Below are positions 18,292 through 27,467 of a stretch of 64,000 nucleotides of DNA, one piece after another. The position numbers were made by a program, and so were the translations under genes. Below the pieces are notes generated by a model. The model searched no databases, was not told where the DNA came from, and worked only from the letters and a program-made list of their open reading frames with translations. Position 1 is the stretch's first letter. Each line of letters starts with the position of its first letter. Source of the stretch: Streptomyces sp. TRM68367 (lineage in GTDB: Bacteria; Actinomycetota; Actinomycetes; Streptomycetales; Streptomycetaceae). The stretch spans positions 1 to 64,000 of the forward strand of contig NZ_JACTVI010000022.1 in NCBI RefSeq assembly GCF_014495685.1, written 5' to 3'.

Positions 18292-20673
18292 TCACATGCC
18301 CGTGAGGTGTTCCGGGCGTACCGGCGTCCTGTTCAGCTCCAGGCCCGTCGCGTTGCGGATCGCCGCGAGGACGGCCGGGGTCGAGGACAGGGTCGGTGCC
18401 TCGCCGACGCCGCGCAGGCCGTACGGGGCGTGCTCGTCGGCGAGTTCGAGGACGTCGACCGGGATGGTCGGGGTGTCGAGGATGGTGGGGATCAGGTAGT
18501 CCGTGAAGGACGGGTTGCGTACCTTGGCCGTCTTGGGGTCGACGACGATCTCCTCCATCACCGCGACGCCCAGGCCCTGTGTCGTGCCGCCCTGGATCTG
18601 GCCGAGCACGGACAGCGGGTTGAGCGCCTTACCGACGTCCTGCGCGCAGGCCAGCTCGATCACCTTCACCAGGCCGAGCTCGGTGTCGACCTCGACGACG
18701 GCGCGGTGCGCGGCGAAGGAGTACTGCACGTGCCCGTTGCCCTGGCCGGTGCGCAGGTCGAAGGGCTCGGTCGGCCGGTGCCGCCACTGCGCCTCGACCT
18801 CCACGGCCTCGTCGCCGAGCACGTCCACCAGGCCGGCCAGCACCTCGCCGCCGTCGGTGACGACCTTGCCGCCCTCCAGCAGCAGCTCGGCCGTCGCCCA
18901 CGCCGGGTGGTAGGAGCCGAACCTGCGGCGCCCGATCTCCAGCACCTTCTCGCGGACGATCTCGCAGGCGTTCTTCACGGCGCCGCCGGTGACGTACGTC
19001 TGCCGCGAGGCGGACGTCGAACCGGCGCTGCCCACCTGTGTGTCCGCCGGGCGGATCGTCACCTGCGTGACGCCCAGCTCGGTGCGGGCGATCTGCGCGT
19101 GGACGGTGACGCCGCCCTGGCCGACCTCCGCCATCGCCGTGTGCACGGTCGCGACGGGCTCCCCGCCCACGACCTCCATGCGCACGCGCGCGGTCGAGTA
19201 GTCGTCGAAGCCCTCGGAGAAACCCACGTTCTTGATGCCGACCGCGTAGCCGACGCCGCGTACGACGCCCTCGCCGTGCGTGGTGTTGGACAGCCCGCCG
19301 GGCAGCTGCCGTACGTCGGCGCCCTCGCTGCTCTCCCACTGGCGCTCCGGCGGCATCGGCATCGCCTTGACGCGGCGCAGGAGTTCGGCGACCGGCGCCG
19401 GGGAGTCGACGGCCTGCCCGGTCGGCATCAGGGTGCCCTGCGACATGGCGTTGAGCTGCCGGAACTCCACCCGGTCCAGGCCCAGCCGGTCGGCGACCTT
19501 GTCCATTTGCGCCTCGTAGGCGAAGCATGCCTGCACCGCGCCGAAGCCGCGCATCGCGCCGCACGGCGGGTTGTTGGTGTAGAGGGCGAGCGCCTCGATG
19601 TCGACGTGCTCGACCTCGTACGGGCCGACGCCGAGCGAGGCGGCGTTGCCGACGACCGCCGGTGAGGCGGAGGCGTACGCGCCGCCGTCCAGCACGATCC
19701 GGCACGTGACGTGGGTCAGCCTGCCGTCGCTGGTGGCCCCGTGCTCGTAGTACAGCTTGGCCGGGTGGCGGTGGACGTGCCCGAAGAAGGACTCGAATCG
19801 GTTGTAGACGATTTTGACGGGCTTGCTGGTGCGCAGCGCCAGCAGGCAGGCGTGGATCTGCATCGACAGGTCCTCGCGCCCGCCGAACGCGCCGCCGACG
19901 CCGGCCAGCGTCATGCGCACCTTGTCCTCGGGCAGGCCGAGCACGGGCGCGATCTGGCGCAGGTCGCTGTGCAGCCACTGGGTGGCGATGTAGAGGTGCA
20001 CGCCGCCGTCCTCGTCCGGCACGGCGAGTCCCGACTCGGGGCCGAGGAATGCCTGGTCCTGCATGCCGAAGGTGTACTCGCCCTCGACGATCACGTCGGC
20101 ACGCTCGCGGGCGGCGGCGGCGTCCCCGCGCACGATCGGCTGGCGGTGGACGATGTTCGGGTGCGGGACATGGCCGGCGTGGTGGTCCTCGCGGCCCTCG
20201 TGGACCAGGACCGCGTCCGGCGCGGTCGCGGACGCCTCGTCCGTGACGACCGGCAGCTCCCGGTACTCCACCCTGATCTTCGCGGCGGCGCGGCGGGCGG
20301 TCTCCGGGTGGTCGGCGGCGACGAGGGCGACGGGCTCGCCGTGGTGGCGGACCTTGCCGTGCGCGAGGACGGGGGTGTCCTGGATCTCCAGGCCATAGTT
20401 CTTCACGTCGGTGGGCAGGTCGTCGTACGTCATGACGGCGTGGACGCCCGGCGTCGTGAGGGCTTCGCTCGTGTCGATGGACACGATGTCGGCGTGGGCG
20501 ACGGTCGAGCGGAGGATCTGGCCCCACAGCATGTCCTCGTGCCACATGTCGGACGAGTACGCGAACTCGCCGGTGACCTTGAGGGTGCCGTCCGGGCGGA
20601 GCGTGGACTCGCCGATGCCGCCCCTGGTCCGGGAGCTCTGCGTGATCTTCGTAGGAGCGCCGTTGGTGGGCAT
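18292..20673 (-). CDS. Xanthine dehydrogenase, molybdopterin-binding subunit
   Basis: Catalytic subunit of a three-protein xanthine dehydrogenase converting hypoxanthine and xanthine to urate. The 793 residues show GGIGESTLRPDGTLKVTGEF at the start, then DQAFLGPESGLAVPDE, GGAFGGREDLSMQIHACLLA (cofactor loop), CGAMRGFGAVQACFAYEAQM, GVTVHAQIARTELG, and the catalytic glutamate motif GLRGVGEAPTL near the C-terminus. The ATG follows AGGAGG and begins 2 nt after the iron-sulfur subunit's stop, indicating coupling. Substrate preference within the family is inferred from the purine permease, XdhC and PucR neighbours. Confidence 0.93.
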   Translation of the reverse strand: MPTNGAPTKITQSSRTRGGIGESTLRPDGTLKVTGEFAYSSDMWHEDMLWGQILRSTVAHADIVSIDTSEALTTPGVHAVMTYDDLPTDVKNYGLEIQDTPVLAHGKVRHHGEPVALVAADHPETARRAAAKIRVEYRELPVVTDEASATAPDAVLVHEGREDHHAGHVPHPNIVHRQPIVRGDAAAARERADVIVEGEYTFGMQDQAFLGPESGLAVPDEDGGVHLYIATQWLHSDLRQIAPVLGLPEDKVRMTLAGVGGAFGGREDLSMQIHACLLALRTSKPVKIVYNRFESFFGHVHRHPAKLYYEHGATSDGRLTHVTCRIVLDGGAYASASPAVVGNAASLGVGPYEVEHVDIEALALYTNNPPCGAMRGFGAVQACFAYEAQMDKVADRLGLDRVEFRQLNAMSQGTLMPTGQAVDSPAPVAELLRRVKAMPMPPERQWESSEGADVRQLPGGLSNTTHGEGVVRGVGYAVGIKNVGFSEGFDDYSTARVRMEVVGGEPVATVHTAMAEVGQGGVTVHAQIARTELGVTQVTIRPADTQVGSAGSTSASRQTYVTGGAVKNACEIVREKVLEIGRRRFGSYHPAWATAELLLEGGKVVTDGGEVLAGLVDVLGDEAVEVEAQWRHRPTEPFDLRTGQGNGHVQYSFAAHRAVVEVDTELGLVKVIELACAQDVGKALNPLSVLGQIQGGTTQGLGVAVMEEIVVDPKTAKVRNPSFTDYLIPTILDTPTIPVDVLELADEHAPYGLRGVGEAPTLSSTPAVLAAIRNATGLELNRTPVRPEHLTGM

Positions 20674-20675
20674 GC

Positions 20676-21236
20676 TCAGACCTCCTCTCCCTGCCGGGCG
20701 GCCGCGAGGCGGACCGCGTCCATGATCTTCTCGTAGCCGGTGCAGCGGCACAGGTTGCCCGACAGGGCCTCGCGGATGTCGGCGTCGGTCGGGTTCGGGT
20801 TGTGCTCCAGCATCTCGTCGGCGGCGACGAGCAGGCCCGGCGTGCAGAAGCCGCACTGGACGGCGCCGGCGTCGATGAACGCCTGCTGGACCGGAGAGAG
20901 CGCTGCGCGCGGGGATGCGCCGGTGCCCTCGCCGGTCTGGGAGTCGGACGACTCGGCCTCGTCGGGAGACGAACCGCAGGCCCGCTGCCTGGCGTAGTCG
21001 GCCAGGCCCTCCACAGTGACGACCTCGCGGCCCTCCACCTGTCCCGCCGCCACCAGGCACGAACACACGGGCACCCCGTCCAACCGCACCGTGCACGACC
21101 CGCACTCGCCCTGCTCACAGGCGTTCTTCGAACCCGGCAGGCCGAGCCGCTCCCGCAACACGTACAGCAGGGACTCGCCCTCCCACACGTCGTCGGCCTC
21201 CTGCGGACGTCCGTTGACCGTGAAGTTGACGCGCAT
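20676..21236 (-). CDS. Xanthine dehydrogenase, [2Fe-2S] subunit
   Basis: Small electron-transfer subunit (186 residues). The plant-type cluster has cysteines in NACEQGECGSCTVRLDG and CSCLVAAGQ. The second, helical-domain cluster has AVQCGFCTPGLLVAA and NLCRCTGYEKIM. Between them lies an unusual acidic/serine-rich insert (about residues 88-108, SSPDEAESSDSQTGEG) not typical of the family. Its ATG overlaps the FAD-subunit stop (TAATG), so the three subunits are translated in series. Confidence 0.93.
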   Translation of the reverse strand: MRVNFTVNGRPQEADDVWEGESLLYVLRERLGLPGSKNACEQGECGSCTVRLDGVPVCSCLVAAGQVEGREVVTVEGLADYARQRACGSSPDEAESSDSQTGEGTGASPRAALSPVQQAFIDAGAVQCGFCTPGLLVAADEMLEHNPNPTDADIREALSGNLCRCTGYEKIMDAVRLAAARQGEEV

Positions 21237-22126
21237 TACGCCGCTCCCTCCGTGATGCCGCGGGTGCCGCGGTACGACTCCCAGGTCCAGGTCAGCGTGC
21301 GGCGGGCCATGACGCCGACCGCGTGGCGGCGGTAGCTCGCGGTGCCCCGGACGTCGTCGATCGGGTTGCAGGCGGCCGAGCACAGCTCGGCGAACTGCTT
21401 CGCGACCGACGGGGTGATGATCTTTCCGTTGTCCCAGAAGCCGCCATCTTCCAGAGCGGCGTTCAGGAACTCCTCCGCGGCCTTCGCCCGGACGGGCGTG
21501 GGCGCCGCCGACCCGATCCCCGTACGGACCGTACGGCTCTGCGGGTGCAGCGCGAGCCCGAAGGCGCACACGGCGATCACCATGGCGTTGCGCGTACCCA
21601 CCTTGGAGAACTGCTGTGGGCCGTCGGCCTTCTTGAGGTGGACGGCGCGAATGAGCTCGTCGGACGCCAGCGCGTTGCGCTTCACGCCGGTGTAGAAGTC
21701 GTCGATCGGGATACGGCGTGCACCGCGCACCGACTCGACCTCGACCTCGGCGCCCGCAGCCAGCAGGGCCGGGTGGGCGTCGCCGGCCGGGGATGCGGTG
21801 CCGAGGTTGCCGCCGACGCCGCCGCGGTTGCGGATCTGCGGGGAGGCGACCGTGTGCGAGGCGAGGGCGAGACCGGGCAGCTCGACGCGCAGGTTCTCCA
21901 TGATCCTCGTGTACGGGACGGAGGCGCCGAGCCGCACGGTCTCCTCGCCGGCCTCCCACTCGAAGAGGTCACCGATGCGGTTCAGGTCCATCAGGTACTC
22001 GGGCCGGCGGTGGTCGAAGTTGATCTCGACCATCACGTCGGTGCCGCCCGCAATCGGCACAGCGGTGGGGTGCTCGGCCTTCGCGGCGAGCGCCTCCTCC
22101 CAGCTGGCGGGGCGAAGGAAGTCCAT
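21236..22126 (-). CDS. Xanthine dehydrogenase, FAD-binding subunit
   Basis: FAD subunit (296 residues) that passes electrons from the iron-sulfur clusters to NAD. Family motifs are AVPIAGGTDVMVEINFDHR near residue 22, IRNRGGVGGNLGTASPAGDA near 105 (the FAD loop), and a C-terminal CO-dehydrogenase flavoprotein domain ending RTLTWTWESYRGTRG. The ATG follows GAAGAGAG. First gene of the minus-strand xdh operon, divergent from pucR. Confidence 0.93.
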   Translation of the reverse strand: MDFLRPASWEEALAAKAEHPTAVPIAGGTDVMVEINFDHRRPEYLMDLNRIGDLFEWEAGEETVRLGASVPYTRIMENLRVELPGLALASHTVASPQIRNRGGVGGNLGTASPAGDAHPALLAAGAEVEVESVRGARRIPIDDFYTGVKRNALASDELIRAVHLKKADGPQQFSKVGTRNAMVIAVCAFGLALHPQSRTVRTGIGSAAPTPVRAKAAEEFLNAALEDGGFWDNGKIITPSVAKQFAELCSAACNPIDDVRGTASYRRHAVGVMARRTLTWTWESYRGTRGITEGAA

Positions 22127-22460
22127 GACCGGCTCTCTTCTTCGTCTCGTGGGTCGTACAGATTGAGCCAATCCGTATGCGGCGGGCCCGGCTCGTCCTT
22201 GTGCTGTTTTACGCGGAGTGGGGCCAGTACACCGCTGCGTCCTCCGACAGGGTCAGTCACGGAAACCATGAAGGAGTTGGCTGGCCAGGGCGGGCATCTT
22301 GTAGATTCGTATGAACGGAGGTCCTCAGTAACCTCCTCGTTTTGCCGGTGAAACGCGCGCCACAGCCGCGTGACCTGGAACACAGCCGATCAGGGTCCCC
22401 ACGCCCGCGATCCCTCACCCTGCACCGTAGATTTCGAGACAGAGAACGGCGGCGACGAGA
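22127..22460. promoter_or_regulatory. Divergent promoter region between xdh operon and pucR
   Basis: This 334-bp non-coding stretch carries promoters for both directions. It contains the inverted repeat GGAGGT-N8-ACCTCC at 22317-22336, a candidate PucR site. No gene or RNA is seen. Confidence 0.5.
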
Positions 22461-24131
22461 ATGCGGCTGCGCGCACTGCTGGACACCGACGCTCTGGGCC
22501 TGAAGCTGCTCGACGGCGAGGACGAGCTGGACCGCACCGTGCGGGGCGTGATGACCACCGACCTGAGGGACCCCAGCCGCTATCTCTCGGGCGGGGAGCT
22601 GGTGCTCACGGGGCTGGCCTGGCGCCGGGACGCCAAGGACTCCGAGCCGTTCGTACGGATCCTGGTGCAGGCGGGCGTCGCCGCGCTCGCGGCCGGCGAG
22701 GCCGAGCTGGGCGACGTCCCGGACGACCTGGTCGTGGCCTGCGCACGGCATCACCTCCCGCTCTTCGCGGTGCACGAGTCGGTGGCGTTCGCGACGATCA
22801 CCGAGCACGTCGTACGGCAGGTGAGCGGCGAGCGGGCGGGCGACCTCGCGGCCGTCGTCGACCGGCACCGCCGGATGATGACCTCTGGCCCGGCGGGCGG
22901 CGGCCCGGACGTCGTCCTGGACCTGCTCGGCTCGGACCTGGACCTGCGCGCCTGGGTGCTGTCCCCCACCGGCCGCCTCATCGCGGGCCCGAAGGCCGTG
23001 GGGGGCCTGCCCGCCGACGTGTGCGCGCGGCTGGCCGCCGAGCACCTGGCGGCCACCCGCACGGGCCGCCGCGGCCCGCACCGCACGTCCGTGGCCTCGA
23101 CGCCGTACAGCCTCTTCCCGGTCCGCTCCGGCGGGCGGGCCCCGCAGGCCGCGCGGGACGTGCGCGAGACCGTGCTGTCCGACTGGCTGCTGGCGGTGGA
23201 GGCGGACGCCGGGGACTGGCCCGGGGAGCGGCTCGACCTGCTGTACGGCGTCACGCAGCTGATCGCGGTCGAGCGGGACCGCCGCGACGCGTCCCGCACG
23301 GTCCGCCGCCGCCTGGCGCAGGAGGTCCTGGAACTCGTCCGGACGGGAGCCGCCCCCACCGAGATCGCCGCCCGCCTGCGCGTCGCTGCCCCGGTGCTGC
23401 TGCCCGGCCTGGGCGCCGCACCGCACTGGCAGGTGGTGGTGGCCCGGGTCGAGTGGGCAAACGACGCCGTCGAGGCGGGTCCGGCCGCGCAGGCCCTCCT
23501 GGAGGAGATCCTCGTCGACCCGGTGTCGACCGGCCCCGAGCCCTCCGACCGCATCGCCGTGGCCCACACCGGCGACGAGGCGATGGCGCTCGTGCCCCTG
23601 CCCGCGGTCTCCTCGGAGCACGACGGCTCGGAGACCGGCATACTCGCCGACGCGCTCCTCGACTCGGTCCGCGAGCCGCTGACGGCCGGCCTGAACGACG
23701 ACGGCCGGGTCACCCTCGGCGTCAGCGCGGCCGTGCACTCGGCGGAGGGCCTGCGCGGCGCGCTGGAGGAGGCCCGGCACGCCCGCCGGGTGGCGGCGGC
23801 CCGCCCGGGCCGCGTCTGCGCGGCAGGCCACCAGGAACTGGCCTCGCACGTCCTCCTGCTGCCGTTCGTCCCGGACGACGTACGCCGGGCCTTCACGGCC
23901 CGCCTCCTGGACCCCCTGCGCGACTACGACCGCCGCCACCGCGCCGAACTCATCCCCACCCTGGAGGCCTTCCTCGACTGCGACGGCTCCTGGACGCGCT
24001 GCGCGAACCGCCTCCACCTGCACGTCAACACGCTGCGCTACCGGGTGGGCCGGATCGAGCAGTTGACGGGCCGCGACCTCTCCCGGCTGGAGGACAAGCT
24101 CGATTTCTTCCTGGCACTGCGCATGAGCTGA
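22461..24131 (+). CDS. PucR-family transcriptional regulator
   Basis: Predicted activator/repressor of purine catabolism. The 556 residues follow the PucR plan: an N-terminal purine-catabolism sensing domain (MRLRALLDTDALGLKLL ... ELDRTVRGVMTTDLRDPSRY, residues 1-125), a middle GGDEF-like/GAF-like part, and a C-terminal helix-turn-helix (TLEAFLDCDGSWTRCANRLH then HVNTLRYRVGRIEQLTGRDL). Divergent from the xanthine dehydrogenase operon, which is the natural target. The ATG follows GGCGGCGACGAG, a weak site. Confidence 0.92.
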   Translation: MRLRALLDTDALGLKLLDGEDELDRTVRGVMTTDLRDPSRYLSGGELVLTGLAWRRDAKDSEPFVRILVQAGVAALAAGEAELGDVPDDLVVACARHHLPLFAVHESVAFATITEHVVRQVSGERAGDLAAVVDRHRRMMTSGPAGGGPDVVLDLLGSDLDLRAWVLSPTGRLIAGPKAVGGLPADVCARLAAEHLAATRTGRRGPHRTSVASTPYSLFPVRSGGRAPQAARDVRETVLSDWLLAVEADAGDWPGERLDLLYGVTQLIAVERDRRDASRTVRRRLAQEVLELVRTGAAPTEIAARLRVAAPVLLPGLGAAPHWQVVVARVEWANDAVEAGPAAQALLEEILVDPVSTGPEPSDRIAVAHTGDEAMALVPLPAVSSEHDGSETGILADALLDSVREPLTAGLNDDGRVTLGVSAAVHSAEGLRGALEEARHARRVAAARPGRVCAAGHQELASHVLLLPFVPDDVRRAFTARLLDPLRDYDRRHRAELIPTLEAFLDCDGSWTRCANRLHLHVNTLRYRVGRIEQLTGRDLSRLEDKLDFFLALRMS

Positions 24132-24274
24132 GGCCCCCAAGAACGAGGCACCGCGTGCCGGTTGATCCCACGACTTTGTGAAATCCTTCACCCACCCCCT
24201 TGGCCGGACACGTCCATTGGTGCTGGAATGCGGCCACCACTCAACAGCTCAATGGTGTGCTCGGGGAGGGCAAT

Positions 24275-25057
24275 GTGGCGGATACCGCCATGTCTGGTAA
24301 CGGAACGACCGCCGGTGACGATCCACTCCAGACCGCGGTATGGCGGCTGCGCTCACGCGCCTGCTGGACCGACGCGGCCGCCCTGCTGACGCCGGTCACC
24401 GCGGCGGCGTCGCTGCAGCGTGCGGCGCTGCTGGTGGAGCGGTGCCTGTACACCGAGCAGGGCTGGGAGGACGCCGAGGACGCGCTGCGCACCGCGGAGG
24501 CGCTGGCCCACGGCGACGAGGAGCGGGGCGCGGCCGCTTGTGAACGCGGGCAACTTGCGTACGCCGCGACGCTGCACTCCGTGCGCGACCGGGCCGACGA
24601 GGCGCGGGCCGCGCTGGGCCGGGCGGCGGCGCTGATCCCTCCGGGGGCACCGGGCAGGGCCCTGCTGGACTTCCGCCGCGGCCTGCTGGCGGAGAACCTG
24701 ACGCTCTCCCCGCAGGCCGCCCGTGCCGCCTACCGCCGCGCCCACGCCGGCGCCACGGCTCACGCCGACCCTCTCCTGCTGTCCTTCACCTGGCGCCATC
24801 TGGCCGGGCTGGCCCTGCGTGACGGCGACGTGGCCGAGGCACGGCACGGCTTCGCCGAGTCCCTCCGCATCCGCGAGGAACTCGGCTACCTGGTCGGCAC
24901 GGCCCCCGCGCTGGCCTCCCTGGCCGACACGGAACCCGAACCGGAGGCGTCCCGCCTGCGCGAGGAGGCCCGCCGTCTCTTCCGCCTCCTCGGCGGCGTC
25001 CCTACCTGGCTCTCCCGCCAGCTGACCCCGCCGCCCGCGGGAGCGGCGACGGCGTAG
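24275..25057 (+). CDS. Hypothetical alpha-helical, TPR-like protein
   Basis: A 260-residue protein with no recognised family. It is rich in alanine and arginine and appears all-helical, with helix pairs spaced like tetratricopeptide repeats (LVERCLYTEQGWEDAEDALR, ERGQLAYAATLHSVRDRADE, FTWRHLAGLALRDGDVAEA). The GTG start follows GGGGAGGG five bases upstream; the longer frame lacks an RBS. Tandem with pucR but 143 bp away, so not clearly co-transcribed. A protein-binding scaffold role is only a guess. Confidence 0.6.
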   Translation: MADTAMSGNGTTAGDDPLQTAVWRLRSRACWTDAAALLTPVTAAASLQRAALLVERCLYTEQGWEDAEDALRTAEALAHGDEERGAAACERGQLAYAATLHSVRDRADEARAALGRAAALIPPGAPGRALLDFRRGLLAENLTLSPQAARAAYRRAHAGATAHADPLLLSFTWRHLAGLALRDGDVAEARHGFAESLRIREELGYLVGTAPALASLADTEPEPEASRLREEARRLFRLLGGVPTWLSRQLTPPPAGAATA

Positions 25058-25084
25058 CGGGGTGGGCCGCGCGGCCGGCGCGGC

Positions 25085-25888
25085 TCAGCCCGTGGCGCCT
25101 GTGAAGTGGTCGGCCACCAGGGAGCGGACCAGGTCCAGGTCGCCGGTGATCAGCGCGTCCAGCAGGGTCGTGTGCTCGTGGGCGTCGGCGAGGAGATCCG
25201 CTCGCCCACGGGCCGGGGGCGTCGCGCCGCCCAGGGGCCACTGGGCGCGGCGGTGCAGGTCGTCGGCGACCTGGACCAGCTGCTCGTTGCCGGAGAGGGC
25301 CAGCACCGCCCGGTGGAACGCACGGTCGGCCTCGGCGTACGTCGCGGGGCACCCGGAGGAGGCCGCGCGCACCGTGACCTCGGCGAGCGGCCGCAACTCC
25401 GCCCACCGCTGCGCCGGCACCGCACGCGCCAGCCGCACCATCACCGGCACCTCGATCAGCGCCCGTACCTCGGCCAGCTCCGCCAGCTCCCGCGCACCTC
25501 GCTCCACCACCCGGAACCCACGGTTCGGCACCACCTCGACGGCGCCCTCGAGCGCCAGCTGCTGCATCGCCTCCCGCACGGGCGTCGCCGACACCCCGAA
25601 CCGCTCCCCGAGCGCCGGCGCCGAGTACACCTCACCCGGCCGCAGGTCACCCGTCACCAGCGCCGTACGCAGGGCGTCGAGGATCTGTCCCCGTACCGAG
25701 GACCGCTGCACGACCGGACGCGGCGCGGGCGGCTCGCTGTGCGTGTGCTCGCCGCGCGCGGCGGAATCCCGCTCCGGCGACCGCCGGCCGACATCAGCGG
25801 CCCGCGGCTGCGCCGGCACCCGGGCGGACCCCGCGCCGCGCACAGCATCCGCCCCCACTCCGGCGGAGCCCTGCGCGCTGTGCTTCAC
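25085..25888 (-). CDS. GntR-family regulator, FCD subfamily
   Basis: A 267-residue transcription factor. It opens with a disordered proline/arginine-rich extension of about 60 residues, then a GntR winged helix (RGQILDALRTALVTGDLRPG, FGVSATPVREAMQQLALEG, about residues 65-125). A helical FCD ligand domain follows (AEVRALIEVPVMVRLA, ATYAEADRAFHRAVLALSGN, DAHEHTTLLDALITGD). The GTG start follows GAGGAGGA; an ATG 12 codons upstream has no site. FCD regulators sense small organic acids; no adjacent catabolic operon reveals the target. Confidence 0.88.
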   Translation of the reverse strand: MKHSAQGSAGVGADAVRGAGSARVPAQPRAADVGRRSPERDSAARGEHTHSEPPAPRPVVQRSSVRGQILDALRTALVTGDLRPGEVYSAPALGERFGVSATPVREAMQQLALEGAVEVVPNRGFRVVERGARELAELAEVRALIEVPVMVRLARAVPAQRWAELRPLAEVTVRAASSGCPATYAEADRAFHRAVLALSGNEQLVQVADDLHRRAQWPLGGATPPARGRADLLADAHEHTTLLDALITGDLDLVRSLVADHFTGATG

Positions 25889-26327
25889 GGGTCCTCCTCC
25901 GGACGTATCGGTACTTGGCGACATTACGGCGACTTGTTACTCACACGTCAAGTACCTTAGGCGCACAAGCCACCAGTTCAAATCCCGGCGATCATGGGCA
26001 AAGCCAGGCTTGGCTGCTGCATGCTCCCCCGGACACGGCCACGCCCCGCCCTGCCGTAAGATCATCCGCGGACGGGATTCCCGTGCGGTTACGGGCATTT
26101 CACACCTTCCTCGTGTGTCACGGGAAGTTTCCGTGGAACCACCCGTACGGGTAGTCTTATTCGAACTCAACTCCCGCCCCTCAAGCGGCAGTTCGAGCAG
26201 AACGCCGTCCTGGGCATCCCCTTGCACTTCCTTGGCGGCCTCTTGCCCCGAAACCCCCTGAGGGCCAGCGGGTTTGGGCCACTATGGCGGGCGTTACACG
26301 CCCTATCCCAATGCAAGGGACCCCCAG
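25889..26327. other. Intergenic region, no gene seen
   Basis: 439 bp of relatively AT-rich sequence between divergent genes. GTTCAAATCC near 25976 resembles a tRNA T-loop, but its flanks do not pair and no cloverleaf can be drawn. It presumably holds the two promoters. Confidence 0.5.
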
Positions 26328-27371
26328 ATGAGACTGACCGACATATCGCTGAACTGGCTGCTTCCGGGCGCCGTCCTGCTCCTGGGCATGCTGGCGGCGG
26401 TGGCGGTGCTCGCGCGCGGCAAGAACGCCGCGGGGAAGGACGCGAACGCGGACGACTCGTGGGAGCGCATGGAAGAGCGCCGCAGACGCAAGGAAGCCCT
26501 CTACGGCACCGTCTCCTACGTCCTCCTCTTCTGCTGTGCCGCGGTCGCGGCGGCACTCTCCTTCCACGGCCTGGTCGGCTTCGGCGAACAGAACCTCGGC
26601 CTGCACGACGGCTGGCAGTACCTGGTCCCGTTCGGCCTGGACGGGGCGGCGATGTTCTGCTCCGTGCTCGCGGTGCGCGAGGCCAGCCACGGTGACGCGG
26701 CGCTCGGCTCCCGGATACTCGTGTGGACCTTCGCGTTCGCCGCCGCCTGGTTCAACTGGGTGCACGCACCCCGCGGTACCGGTCACGCCGGCGCCCCGCA
26801 CTTCTTCGCGGGCATGTCCCTGTCCGCGGCCGTCCTGTTCGACCGCGCGTTGAAGCAGACCCGCCGGGCCGCGCTGCGCGAGCAGGGTCTCGTGCCGCGC
26901 CCGCTGCCGCAGATCCGCATCGTGCGCTGGCTGCGGGCCCCGCGTGAGACGTACAAGGCGTGGTCGCTGATGCTCCTGGAGGGCGTGCGCAGCCTCGACG
27001 AGGCGGTCGAGGAGGTCCGCGAGGACAAGCGCCACAAGGACGAGGCCCGCAACCGGCGGCGCGAGAAGGAGCGCCTGGAGCGCGCCCAGTTGAAGGCGAT
27101 CAGCCGCGGCCACCGCGGTTTCGTCGGCCGCGGCGGGGGACGTGAGGTCGAGGTGCAGTCCGTGGAGCGGGCCGACCGGGTCACCGCGGAGCCTGCCATA
27201 TCCCCGCCGGAGCAGTTGCCCGTACGCTCACGGCCCTCCCTGCAGCCCGTACGCAGCGGCGGAGCCGACCCGCTGACCGTCGACCTCACCGCGGAGGACG
27301 AGACCATGGCCCTGCCGCGGCTCGACTCCCTGGAGCGCAAGCTCAAGGACCTTGAGCAGCAGTGGGGTTAG
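26328..27371 (+). CDS. DUF2637 membrane protein
   Basis: A 347-residue protein with an N-terminal helix (LNWLLPGAVLLLGMLAAVAV), a charged stretch, then the DUF2637 membrane region with about three more segments (YVLLFCCAAVAAALSFHGLV, YLVPFGLDGAAMFCSVLAV, ILVWTFAFAAAWFNWVHAP). The C-terminal half is soluble, with a long charged coiled coil (DKRHKDEARNRRREKERLER) and a final coiled coil (LERKLKDLEQQ). DUF2637 proteins occur on Streptomyces chromosomes and on conjugative elements (as Spd-like spread proteins). The ATG has a modest GGGA site; a TTG 18 codons upstream is possible. Confidence 0.8.
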   Translation: MRLTDISLNWLLPGAVLLLGMLAAVAVLARGKNAAGKDANADDSWERMEERRRRKEALYGTVSYVLLFCCAAVAAALSFHGLVGFGEQNLGLHDGWQYLVPFGLDGAAMFCSVLAVREASHGDAALGSRILVWTFAFAAAWFNWVHAPRGTGHAGAPHFFAGMSLSAAVLFDRALKQTRRAALREQGLVPRPLPQIRIVRWLRAPRETYKAWSLMLLEGVRSLDEAVEEVREDKRHKDEARNRRREKERLERAQLKAISRGHRGFVGRGGGREVEVQSVERADRVTAEPAISPPEQLPVRSRPSLQPVRSGGADPLTVDLTAEDETMALPRLDSLERKLKDLEQQWG

Positions 27372-27412
27372 GCAGGCTGGCACGGCCGTACGACCGCCCC
27401 GGTCCTCAGGTT

Positions 27413-27445
27413 GAGGGGGCGTGACCGCACTGGTCACGCCCCCTC
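27413..27445. terminator. Bidirectional terminator
   Basis: GAGGGGGCGTGACC-GCACT-GGTCACGCCCCCTC is a perfect 14-bp stem with a 5-nt loop, lying between two converging genes. Confidence 0.85.
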
Positions 27446-27467
27446 CGCGTGCCGTGCCGGGCCCCGT

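Noticed and set aside
22370-24181. 603-codon plus-strand frame over pucR and its antisense counterpart
   Set aside because: Only the frame at 22461-24131 has PucR motifs; the others are arginine/proline-rich shadows.
25960-25995. tRNA-like T-loop (GTTCAAATCC)
   Set aside because: The flanking bases do not form a T stem, and no anticodon or acceptor stem can be drawn around it.
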